NCBI GenBank assembly: GCA_002438805.1
Contig: DJQV01000013.1
Location: 1-14,585, forward strand
DNA length: 14,585 nt
Source of the DNA: Bacteroidales bacterium UBA6377
Lineage (GTDB): Bacteria > Bacteroidota > Bacteroidia > Bacteroidales > UBA932
Direction of reading: 5' to 3'
Shown piece after piece: positions 1-5,844 of this stretch. Both the position numbers and the translations under genes were made by a program. Within the stretch, counting starts at the first letter, position 1; each line of letters begins with the position of its first letter. The notes under the pieces are model-generated. The model ran no database searches. It was not told the DNA's origin and was given only the letters and a program-made list of their open reading frames with translations.

Positions 1-48
1 GACTATCCGCCGGAATATCTACCTGGTGTACCGTATGTCAATAATAAA

Positions 49-57
49 TATCTTTGC
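49..57 (+). promoter_or_regulatory. Bacteroidales-type -7 promoter element for the deformylase gene
   Basis: TATCTTTGC matches the Bacteroidetes primary sigma factor -7 consensus TAnnTTTG. It ends 21 bases before the ATG at 79, which would give a leader of roughly 15-20 bases. The -33 region (around 23-29) has only a weak TGG/GTG match and no clear TTTG, so the call rests on the -7 box and its position. Confidence 0.6.
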
Positions 58-78
58 AGCGTTATAAAAAGTACTAAC

Positions 79-696
79 ATGAGGACGTGGAAAAATATTT
101 ATACTCTCATCGCTGTAGCGGCGGCGGTTGTGTCCTGCCGGGATGTCGGCGGCTGGACGAAGGCTGAAAGAGACCTCATCTCCGCTGAGGGTGAGACGAT
201 GCGAGTGCTCACTGTCTGCGACAGGACAGACTCTTTGACATTACGTGCCGAGTGCTCTGAAATCAATATGGAGGAGCTTCGGAGCGATGAATGCAAGATA
301 TTGGCGGAGAAGATGGTGGCTACGGTCACTTCCCCGCAGGAAGACGGAGTCGGCATCGCCGGACCTCAAGTAGGTATATTGCGGCGGATTGTGGCGGTAC
401 AGAGGTTTGACAAAGACGGCGAGCCGTTTGAAGTCTATCCGAATATCCGGATAACTTCCTGCAGAGGCGAAAAGAAAGCCGGGCAGGAAGGATGCCTCAG
501 CATTCCCGGGAAACGCGGGAATGTCGAACGATATCAGGACATCGACATCCGCTACACTTCACTCAAGACATTGCATGATACAACCGAAACCGTCAAAGGA
601 TTCACGGCGGTGATTTTTCAGCACGAATGTGACCATCTGGACGGAATCCTCTACACGGACTATCTTAATGACGGCACAGACTACCGGACAAAATGA
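79..696 (+). CDS. def: Lipoprotein-type peptide deformylase
   Basis: Peptide deformylase removes the formyl group from N-terminal formyl-methionine. All three family motifs are visible: GVGIAGPQVG at residues 90-99, EGCLS at 137-141, and HECDH at 182-186. The metal ligands would be C139, H182 and H186, the catalytic base E183, and the oxyanion residue Q97. Unlike a normal cytoplasmic deformylase, the protein starts with a basic residue, a hydrophobic stretch (residues 7-18) and a lipobox VVSC with the lipidated Cys at position 20, so it is predicted to be exported and lipid-anchored. The deformylase domain fills roughly residues 40-200, a normal length. The frame is open upstream to base 1, but the ATG at 79 sits properly behind a promoter and directly starts the signal peptide. 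Its stop overlaps the start of the sbcD stub by 4 bases (ATGA). Family is secure; export is inferred from the signal. Confidence 0.9.
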   Translation: MRTWKNIYTLIAVAAAVVSCRDVGGWTKAERDLISAEGETMRVLTVCDRTDSLTLRAECSEINMEELRSDECKILAEKMVATVTSPQEDGVGIAGPQVGILRRIVAVQRFDKDGEPFEVYPNIRITSCRGEKKAGQEGCLSIPGKRGNVERYQDIDIRYTSLKTLHDTTETVKGFTAVIFQHECDHLDGILYTDYLNDGTDYRTK

Positions 697-827
697 AGAT
701 CATCCATACATCAGACTGGCATCCGGGGCATGCCCTCTACAATTTCAGCCATGTCGAGGAACTCAAAGAGCAGATCCGTCCGCAACGAAGTGGAGCCGGC
801 GGGCAACGGACTGAGCCGGGTAAATGA
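693..827 (+). pseudogene. sbcD: 5' remnant of sbcD (SbcCD nuclease subunit D)
   Basis: The 44 codons starting at the ATG that overlaps the deformylase stop encode MKIIHTSDWHPGHALYNF and then diverge. This is the N-terminus of SbcD, the Mre11-like exonuclease subunit, including the first metal-binding motif D-x-H (D8, H10); the usual HLG is HPG here. After about residue 25 (VEELKEQ) the similarity stops, and the frame ends at TGA 825-827. The rest of the approximately 400-residue protein is absent, because the next gene lies on the opposite strand only 33 bases away. The ATGA overlap suggests that sbcD was once translationally coupled to the deformylase gene. It is a decayed or truncated copy; a short independent peptide is the less likely alternative. 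Identification rests on one short but characteristic motif. Confidence 0.55.
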
Positions 828-832
828 CCCGG
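816..832. terminator. Short GC hairpin between convergent genes
   Basis: CCGGGT-aaatg-ACCCGG is a perfect 6-bp stem with a 5-base loop, overlapping the stop of the sbcD stub and lying 29 bases from the end of the convergent barrel gene. No U-tract follows on either strand, so terminator function is uncertain. Confidence 0.3.
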
Positions 833-860
833 AATAAGGCGTCACGGCAGCAATTTTCGC

Positions 861-2156
861 TTAAAGCCTGAATGAGAGGCCGGCTGAGACATAGCCGGTG
901 TCGTGGCCGCCTTCAATCCACAGGCCGGCTTTCTCGCTGAAATACCAGCGCAGCCCCGCCGTAGCTATGAAGCCCATCTTGGTGTCCATCTTGTTGAAGG
1001 TGGAACTGGCCTCTTCCCCGCTTTCATGCTCGGTGGTGTGCTCTCCGATGATCCCGGCATCGATCATAGCACGCGCATAGAGTTCGAGGCGGCGGCAGAG
1101 TGTCAGATGATAACTCAGACCCGCAGCAAGATCTATACGGTTGCAGAAGGTGTCCATCTGCTCATCACCGTAGCCGTTGTCAAGCATCCAGTTGTATCCA
1201 TAACGCGTGAACTCTCCCCCGACAGTCCATCCCAGACTGCCGAAACGCCCGAAATCCATGAAGCAGATATCGGAATACACCATCACAGGGGGCACCACCA
1301 TCTTGAAAGAAGACGCGTCTCCGTCTCCGGCATGCTTCATCACCCTTGCCCAAGGGGCGACAACCGGTGAGACCCCGACCTGGAGGGTCCGTGTGTATTT
1401 CGGGAAAACAATTTCAGTGGAAGTACGTTTCCAGTCCACATCCTTGAGAGCATCTGCAGCGGCAATCCCCGACTGTACGGAAATCTGGTCAGCCTTGAAC
1501 TTCCCCTCCACGCGGCGGGCGGTGCCAGCATAAGAAGCTTCCCATGCATGGATGACATCCATGAAAGTGTCGAACTCCCCCGCTTTTATCCTTGCGGCGA
1601 ACTCCGGATAGTCATAGATTTCTCCGAAGTACTCCTTCAGCATCGCGGCTGCCATGGATGGTTCCGTCCTGTCGAAGATGTTGTCACGTGTGTCGGTGCC
1701 CATCATTATCGCCATGTCGTCTGCGATGCTCAGATACCATCCGCGCAGCGGACGCACGATCGTCACGTTATTGATTTTCTCCGATTCGACCGTGAAAAGA
1801 GAATACAGGTCAATGCCCCCGCCTCTGTATTCCTCCCGGACCCATTCCACGGACGGGGCCCCTCCGAGAAAACCGTAGACCTTGAGCAGCCTCTTCACAT
1901 ACTTGTCGCTACCCTTCAGGAGGAGAGAGTCGACGTCCTCGTTGAGGTATCTTGTCCTTTCGCCATCCGGAGTCAGGCTGAATTCAATATGGTCTGGCCT
2001 GTTTACCAGAGCCGAACGCAGATAGCCGTCAAGCACGCGATTCTCACCTTTGTTGAGCCAGATACGCGCCTGCACGTCAGAGTCGGACTGTGCAAACGCA
2101 CTGGCCCCGGCAAGCAAAAGAGCCGCCGAGGCCAGAAAAAACTTCATCGCCTTCAT
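861..2156 (-). CDS. Exported protein with C-terminal outer-membrane beta-barrel-like domain, function unknown
   Basis: The protein has 431 residues and a clear Sec signal peptide (hydrophobic residues 6-20, likely cleavage after A-F-A at 20-22). Residues 25-230 form a mixed domain I do not recognise, including a helical stretch around 165-210. Residues 255-431 alternate polar and hydrophobic residues rich in Tyr, Phe, Trp and Gly and finish in a strand (AGLSFRL), as in small Bacteroidetes outer-membrane beta-barrels. No catalytic motif is seen. It lies 3 bases after the lipoprotein gene and must be co-transcribed with it from the promoter at 2578-2609. Two starts are possible, at 2156 (M1) and 2147 (M4); M4 gives the more usual signal-peptide N-terminus, while M1 is the longer reading. 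Outer-membrane location is inferred from the strand pattern alone. Confidence 0.75.
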   Translation of the reverse strand: MKAMKFFLASAALLLAGASAFAQSDSDVQARIWLNKGENRVLDGYLRSALVNRPDHIEFSLTPDGERTRYLNEDVDSLLLKGSDKYVKRLLKVYGFLGGAPSVEWVREEYRGGGIDLYSLFTVESEKINNVTIVRPLRGWYLSIADDMAIMMGTDTRDNIFDRTEPSMAAAMLKEYFGEIYDYPEFAARIKAGEFDTFMDVIHAWEASYAGTARRVEGKFKADQISVQSGIAAADALKDVDWKRTSTEIVFPKYTRTLQVGVSPVVAPWARVMKHAGDGDASSFKMVVPPVMVYSDICFMDFGRFGSLGWTVGGEFTRYGYNWMLDNGYGDEQMDTFCNRIDLAAGLSYHLTLCRRLELYARAMIDAGIIGEHTTEHESGEEASSTFNKMDTKMGFIATAGLRWYFSEKAGLWIEGGHDTGYVSAGLSFRL

Positions 2157-2159
2157 CGC

Positions 2160-2558
2160 CTATTTCTTGTCTGCGGAGAAACTGAGGGCGAAATTGCCGC
2201 CTGAGAACGCGCCTGTGAAAGCATAGACCATGTCTCCGACCGTCTTGCGATATATGTGTGAGCTCTCGCTTTTGGTGAAGCCGGCAGGGCCGAACTTGGC
2301 GTAATATGTGGTTGACACGGATTCCTCGCATTTGTAGTCGAAGAACGTCACCGTCTCCATGCCGCTGAGTTCACGGTATTGGCAATTCTCTATCTCCCCG
2401 TCAAAAGTCGGGAAATTGGAGAGGAACGGGTACTCTTTGACAAGTGATGCCCAGGTGACCTTGTCTCCAGGATTGTCACCGTTGCCTGAATTTTCCTTGT
2501 TGCAGCCGCAGACAAGCACAGCTGCCGCGCATAGAAGAGCAAAAATAAACTTTTTCAT
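2160..2558 (-). CDS. Small lipoprotein, function unknown
   Basis: The protein has 132 residues and starts MKKFIFALLCAAAVLVCGC, a signal peptide with lipobox VCGC and the lipidated Cys at 19, followed by a Ser/Gly/Asn-rich linker (about 20-35). The rest is a compact domain with two Cys residues (in IENCQY and YKCEES), no recognisable motif, and a C-terminus of beta-like character. The frame extends upstream to 2627, but that extension crosses the promoter elements and lacks a signal peptide, so the ATG at 2558 is chosen. It is the first gene of a two-gene unit with the barrel-like protein 3 bases downstream, suggesting that the two act together at the outer membrane. Its expression may be switched by the G-tract in its promoter. 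I do not recognise a family. Confidence 0.75.
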   Translation of the reverse strand: MKKFIFALLCAAAVLVCGCNKENSGNGDNPGDKVTWASLVKEYPFLSNFPTFDGEIENCQYRELSGMETVTFFDYKCEESVSTTYYAKFGPAGFTKSESSHIYRKTVGDMVYAFTGAFSGGNFALSFSADKK

Positions 2559-2577
2559 TGTGTGAATCATTTTGATT

Positions 2578-2609
2578 GCAAAGATAATCATCCCCCCCCG
2601 AAAAACAAA
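2578..2609 (-). promoter_or_regulatory. Bacteroidales promoter (TTTG-N19-TATCTTTG) with G8 tract in spacer
   Basis: On the minus strand TTTG (plus 2606-2609) is followed after exactly 19 bases by TATCTTTGC (plus 2578-2586), matching both the -33 and -7 boxes of the Bacteroidetes housekeeping promoter. The predicted start lies about 12-15 bases before the lipoprotein ATG at 2558. The spacer contains eight consecutive Gs (plus-strand Cs 2592-2599). Confidence 0.75.
2592..2599 (-). repeat. Homopolymer tract, 8 G on the minus strand
   Basis: Eight Cs in a row on the plus strand (Gs on the transcribed-direction strand) lie between the -33 and -7 boxes of the lipoprotein/barrel promoter. It is a candidate simple-repeat slippage site. 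The T-rich stretch beside it (plus 2601-2613) adds to the low complexity. Confidence 0.9.
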
Positions 2610-2633
2610 AAAATCGGAGAGTTTCATGCTGTG

Positions 2634-3254
2634 CTACACCAGAGAGTTTATCAGGCGTTCGAGTTCTTCGCGGAATCTGGCGATGTGGATGCCATCAATG
2701 ATCCTGTGGTTGACATCCACTGTGATGTTCAGGGCTTTCCGTCCTTCTTTCTCGGAATATTTCCCCCAGGAGATTCTGGTGAAATAGTCATCGGGATTGG
2801 TGTCGTGCTCGTTGCTGATCGCGGTGGTGCTCATCCATGGGATGCAGCTCAGGAAAAGAAGATTCTCCGAGTCTTCCTCCGAAAGCAACGTCGTCTGCTC
2901 ACGGCATTTCCGTGCCGCATTCTCAAGGAACGTCTCGAGGTCAGGGCCCAGCGGACAGTTCACGATCTTGAACAAATCCTCGCCCGGTTTCATCGCGGTG
3001 AAACTCGGAACAAGTTCATCCAGCAGTACAACCTGGTCCCCCTTGACTCTGTAGCGGAAATTCCGCACACTGCACGCAGCTTTCGTCACAAGCCATATCA
3101 TCGTGTGATAAAATGACTTGTGGCCGGAATGCGCATACTTGTACACCCCGGTCACATCAATGTCGAATGCCACGAAATAGAAAGGCAGCCTTGAGCCTTC
3201 AAACAGCCGGAATATTTCCTTCCTTTCCCAGTCCTCGAAGTTTATTATTTCCAT
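2634..3254 (-). CDS. CatA-like (chloramphenicol acetyltransferase family) acyltransferase
   Basis: The protein has 206 residues, close to the usual 210-220 of the chloramphenicol acetyltransferase family, trimeric enzymes that move an acetyl group from acetyl-CoA to a hydroxyl. Visible landmarks are the N-terminal FEDWERKEIFRLF (the family has a W-x-R-K-E-x-F pattern), PWMST around the Ser that stabilises the transition state, WGKY, and the catalytic HRIIDG with H183 and D187 (family H-x-x-x-D-G). The start at 3254 is chosen because the family begins right there; an in-frame ATG at 3281 would add nine residues of no family character and nearly touch the rubredoxin stop. The gene lies 36 bases behind the rubredoxin and probably shares its promoter. 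Family membership is secure; resistance to chloramphenicol is not implied, since many chromosomal relatives in gut Bacteroidales have unknown substrates. Confidence 0.88.
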   Translation of the reverse strand: MEIINFEDWERKEIFRLFEGSRLPFYFVAFDIDVTGVYKYAHSGHKSFYHTMIWLVTKAACSVRNFRYRVKGDQVVLLDELVPSFTAMKPGEDLFKIVNCPLGPDLETFLENAARKCREQTTLLSEEDSENLLFLSCIPWMSTTAISNEHDTNPDDYFTRISWGKYSEKEGRKALNITVDVNHRIIDGIHIARFREELERLINSLV

Positions 3255-3290
3255 AATGCTCGCATTCAAGCCTTTCCCCACGAAAACGGA

Positions 3291-3452
3291 TCAGTCCACC
3301 GGGCTGAACTCGTCCTTGCCTACTCCGCAGACCGGACAGGTGAAATCATCAGGGAGGTCTTCAAAAGCGGTCCCGGGAGCTATTCCGTTGTCAGGGTCTC
3401 CGACGGCCGGGTCATACTCCCAGCCGCAGACATTGCATACATACTTTTTCAT
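3291..3452 (-). CDS. Rubredoxin
   Basis: This 53-residue protein is a classic rubredoxin, a one-iron electron carrier of anaerobes. The iron is bound by two Cys pairs, C6-N-V-C9 and C39-P-V-C42, each followed by Gly, and the aromatic core YVCNVCGWEYDP and the segment GIAPGTAFEDLPDDFTCP are fully typical. Length and sequence are complete, with the ATG at 3452 and TGA at 3291-3293. It is the first gene of the minus-strand unit, with a -7 box about 26 bases upstream and the acyltransferase 36 bases downstream. In anaerobes rubredoxin usually passes electrons to oxygen- or peroxide-detoxifying enzymes (rubrerythrin, superoxide reductase, flavodiiron proteins); none of these is in the window, so its partner is unknown. 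Confidence 0.97.
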   Translation of the reverse strand: MKKYVCNVCGWEYDPAVGDPDNGIAPGTAFEDLPDDFTCPVCGVGKDEFSPVD

Positions 3453-3477
3453 TTTTATCTACAATTTTAACGTGTCC

Positions 3478-3486
3478 GCAAATGTA
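3478..3486 (-). promoter_or_regulatory. Bacteroidales-type -7 element for rubredoxin
   Basis: On the minus strand TACATTTGC fits TAnnTTTG and ends 25 bases before the rubredoxin ATG, giving a leader of about 20 bases. No good TTTG box is seen 19-21 bases further upstream. It faces away from the pncA promoter in a 108-base divergent intergenic region. Confidence 0.6.
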
Positions 3487-3524
3487 GCACTTTTTTGAAT
3501 TTCCTGTCCGGGCCGCATTGCATG

Positions 3525-3556
3525 TTTGCAAAAATCGCCCGAAATCATTAAGTTTG
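3525..3556 (+). promoter_or_regulatory. Bacteroidales promoter (TTTG-N20-TAAGTTTG) for the pncA operon
   Basis: TTTG at 3525-3528 is followed after 20 bases by TAAGTTTG at 3549-3556, matching both boxes of the Bacteroidetes promoter at the expected distance. Only four bases (GGAC) separate the -7 box from the pncA ATG at 3561, so the transcript probably starts at or next to the start codon. Confidence 0.7.
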
Positions 3557-3560
3557 GGAC

Positions 3561-4124
3561 ATGAATTACCATAAATCCAAGATTCTTGCCGTAATCGATG
3601 TCCAGAGAGACTTCTTCGACCCGTCCGGCTCGCTTTACGTGAATGGAAGCGAGACTCTCCCTTCCAAGATTGCCGGCATCTCCAGCAAGTACGACGCTGT
3701 CATATTCACACTCGACTGGCACCCTGCGGACCACTGCTCATTCACGGAACACGGCGGGCTTTGGCCGTCCCACTGCGTAGCTTATACCCAGGGCGCGGGG
3801 CTTCCGGACCTGTTTTCCCTCATCATGGAAAGAGGCGAAGAAGACGTATGCCTGCATTTGAAAGGCCAGGACAGAAAGCGTGAGCAATACGGGGCATTTG
3901 AGAATCTCTCCCCGGACAGCACCGAATACCGCTGGCTGACATCCTGCGCGAACGTGGACGTCTGCGGCATCGCCGGAGACTTCTGTGTCAAGGCAAGCAC
4001 GGCCAACATCCTGAGGATCGTCCCGGCGCAGAAAGTCGGCATCATCATGGACTGCGTGCGCAGCATAGACGGCGGCGCAGCCCTTGAGGAGTTCATAACA
4101 GAAAACCGAATAACAAAAAAATAA
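3561..4124 (+). CDS. pncA: Nicotinamidase (isochorismatase-like hydrolase)
   Basis: Nicotinamidase hydrolyses nicotinamide to nicotinate and ammonia, feeding the Preiss-Handler route of NAD salvage in the cytoplasm. The catalytic triad is visible as D13 (VIDVQRDF), K101 (LKGQ) and C142 (GDFCVKAS). The metal site fits D52, H54 and H71, with H58 nearby (DWHPADHCSF, then WPSHC). The 187-residue length is normal. The usual cis-peptide motif G-I-A-T-D before the catalytic Cys reads GIAGD here, a Thr-to-Gly change. The start at 3561 is right for the family (D near residue 10-13), and no other in-frame ATG is close. The -7 box ends only four bases upstream. The gene leads an operon with two exported proteins, the next starting three bases after the stop. 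Identification is firm. Confidence 0.94.
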   Translation: MNYHKSKILAVIDVQRDFFDPSGSLYVNGSETLPSKIAGISSKYDAVIFTLDWHPADHCSFTEHGGLWPSHCVAYTQGAGLPDLFSLIMERGEEDVCLHLKGQDRKREQYGAFENLSPDSTEYRWLTSCANVDVCGIAGDFCVKASTANILRIVPAQKVGIIMDCVRSIDGGAALEEFITENRITKK

Positions 4125-4127
4125 CTC

Positions 4128-5840
4128 ATGAACACACGTGCAATTCTCCTCCTCTGCCTCGCTGTCCTCTCGGCAAGCCCTGCCGTATCGGCGCAGTCGC
4201 TGAGGGAGAGCCTCAAAAAAACTGCCGAGAAAGTCGGCAAGCAGGTAGAGCAGGAAGTATCAAAGAAAGTCCCTGTAAAGAAAGGGCAGCAGACGAAAAA
4301 AGCCGGCGCCAAATCCAGCAGGGACGCAGAGCTTGAAAAGCAGTACGAGGCCATGCTCGGCCCCGGCGTCGGCAATGCCGAGGACGAAGCTCCGACCGTA
4401 AGGCTTCCGGAGAGCCATACAGCCCTTTTCGCCCCGCTCGGCTACCCGATCGAGGCCTCATACGGAATGAAGAAAGCAAAGCCTCAGCTGCCTCCGAAGC
4501 AGGCGGAGAAGCAGGTCGATTGGACAGAAAAGCAGCCTTATATTTATGAGCTTGACAACCAGAGCCTTGTGGATGAGTACATACAACTCGACCAATGCGT
4601 CGAGGACGGGTATATCAAAAATCTCACCCCGGCCATGGCCAGATATGACAACGTCAAAGGCGAGGTTTACGCCCGTGCCGAAGCCCTCAACGGGATGGTG
4701 GAGCAATACAACGAAGCCAAAGACGAATACAAGATGGATGACACTTACCAGTGGGTCATAAACGGCATCCACCGCAAGCTTGCCGACATTCTGGATTCCA
4801 GGGAATACAAGACTGTGGTCCGCACCTCGCTGACTCCCCTCTTCACCTTGAAAGACAACTTCGTGAACGAAAAGACAAAAGAATACTTCAATGCATATGG
4901 AGGATACGAGAATGCCACAAATGTCAAGATGACCGTCTGGAACCCTCAGCCCGAGAAGAAAAGCATCGGTACTTCCGAAGATGGCCAGAGCGGCAAGGTC
5001 GTGGACGAAAATGCCTCCGGGGCGACAGTGGATATCGGAGGGGTGATTTATGTGCTTCACAACACCAACAGCGGAAAGGCCGGCCGGGCGTTCATTTCGG
5101 AAGCCGTCAAGACGGCCGTAGCCGGCAAGGACATAGTGATCCCTGACTACGTCAACTACAACGGCAAGAAATATCCGGTGAGAGACATGCGTGCCGATCT
5201 TTTCTGGGGCGCAAACATCAAATCCGTAAAACTTCCGTCCACATTGACTGAAATCTCAAACGCCGCCTTCCGTGAGACCCCGATCACAGAAATCGTCATT
5301 CCGGCTTCCGTCAAGAAGATCCAGGGTTCGGCCTTCTACGGGTGCAAGAACCTATCGAAAGTCGTCTTCGAGGGCGATTCGATGGAAGAGCTGCACGGAT
5401 GCTTCCAGAAGTGCACAAGCCTTAAGAGCGTCAAGTTCCCTCGCCGGGTCGGCCTGATGAGCTACGACATGTTCGAGGGCTGCACCAACCTCACCGAAGT
5501 GATACTCCCGGAGAATCTCAAAGAGATCTACTCTTCCATGTTCCAAGGCTGCAAGAAACTCACAAAACTGGATGTCCCTCCGACCGTCACAAAGGTCGGC
5601 ATGCACGCATTCGGGGACAGCGGCATCACCGAACTGGACCTCTCACATGTCAAGGAGTTTGAGGGCTTCTGCTTCTCCGGATGCAAGGCGCTCAAGACCG
5701 TCAAGCTCAGTTCAAGCCTAAAGGAGGACTTCCTCATGGAGACCTATGATGAATTCATGGAATGCCCGCTTCTTGAAGTCAAATATGTCAACAATGAGTA
5801 TGTTTTCCCAGCAGGATTCATATTCGTGGATACCGACTAA
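4128..5840 (+). CDS. Exported BspA-like leucine-rich repeat protein
   Basis: The protein has 570 residues. Residues 1-22 are a Sec signal peptide (cleavage expected after VSA). Residues 23-75 are a Lys/Glu-rich, probably helical segment, and residues 85-340 are of unrecognised fold. From about 364 to 545 there are tandem leucine-rich repeats of the BspA/Treponema type (LRR_5), with the recurring pattern of A-F-x-x-C-x-x-L-x-x-V-x-x-P, for example SAFYGCKNLSKVVF and DMFEGCTNLTEVILP. Such repeats mediate binding to host proteins or other bacteria in known BspA relatives. No lipobox, C-terminal sorting domain or membrane anchor is evident, so the final location (periplasm, surface or secreted) is open. 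It begins three bases after pncA and ends four bases before the next gene, implying one transcript. Confidence 0.85.
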   Translation: MNTRAILLLCLAVLSASPAVSAQSLRESLKKTAEKVGKQVEQEVSKKVPVKKGQQTKKAGAKSSRDAELEKQYEAMLGPGVGNAEDEAPTVRLPESHTALFAPLGYPIEASYGMKKAKPQLPPKQAEKQVDWTEKQPYIYELDNQSLVDEYIQLDQCVEDGYIKNLTPAMARYDNVKGEVYARAEALNGMVEQYNEAKDEYKMDDTYQWVINGIHRKLADILDSREYKTVVRTSLTPLFTLKDNFVNEKTKEYFNAYGGYENATNVKMTVWNPQPEKKSIGTSEDGQSGKVVDENASGATVDIGGVIYVLHNTNSGKAGRAFISEAVKTAVAGKDIVIPDYVNYNGKKYPVRDMRADLFWGANIKSVKLPSTLTEISNAAFRETPITEIVIPASVKKIQGSAFYGCKNLSKVVFEGDSMEELHGCFQKCTSLKSVKFPRRVGLMSYDMFEGCTNLTEVILPENLKEIYSSMFQGCKKLTKLDVPPTVTKVGMHAFGDSGITELDLSHVKEFEGFCFSGCKALKTVKLSSSLKEDFLMETYDEFMECPLLEVKYVNNEYVFPAGFIFVDTD

Positions 5841-5844
5841 TGCC

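Noticed and set aside
1..78. Open frame continuous with the deformylase up to the left edge
   Set aside because: It has no start or family features, and a -7 promoter box lies within it, so it is treated as upstream non-coding sequence.
1548..2204. 218-codon plus-strand frame opposite the barrel-like gene
   Set aside because: It is antisense to a gene with signal peptide and operon context, crosses its start region, and shows no recognisable protein features.
2559..2627. N-terminal extension of the small lipoprotein
   Set aside because: It spans both promoter boxes and the G8 tract; the lipoprotein signal starts at 2558.
2634..3254. Acquired chloramphenicol-resistance gene
   Set aside because: Only the family is supported. 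There is no mobile element nearby, and the gene follows a housekeeping-type rubredoxin, so a resistance call would overreach.
3255..3281. Nine-residue N-terminal extension of the CatA-like protein
   Set aside because: Family similarity begins at the ATG 3254; the extension adds no conserved residues and nearly abuts the rubredoxin stop.
5746..5844. Upstream extension of the 791-residue protein
   Set aside because: It would overlap the leucine-rich repeat gene by 95 bases and bury the signal peptide that begins at the ATG 5845.
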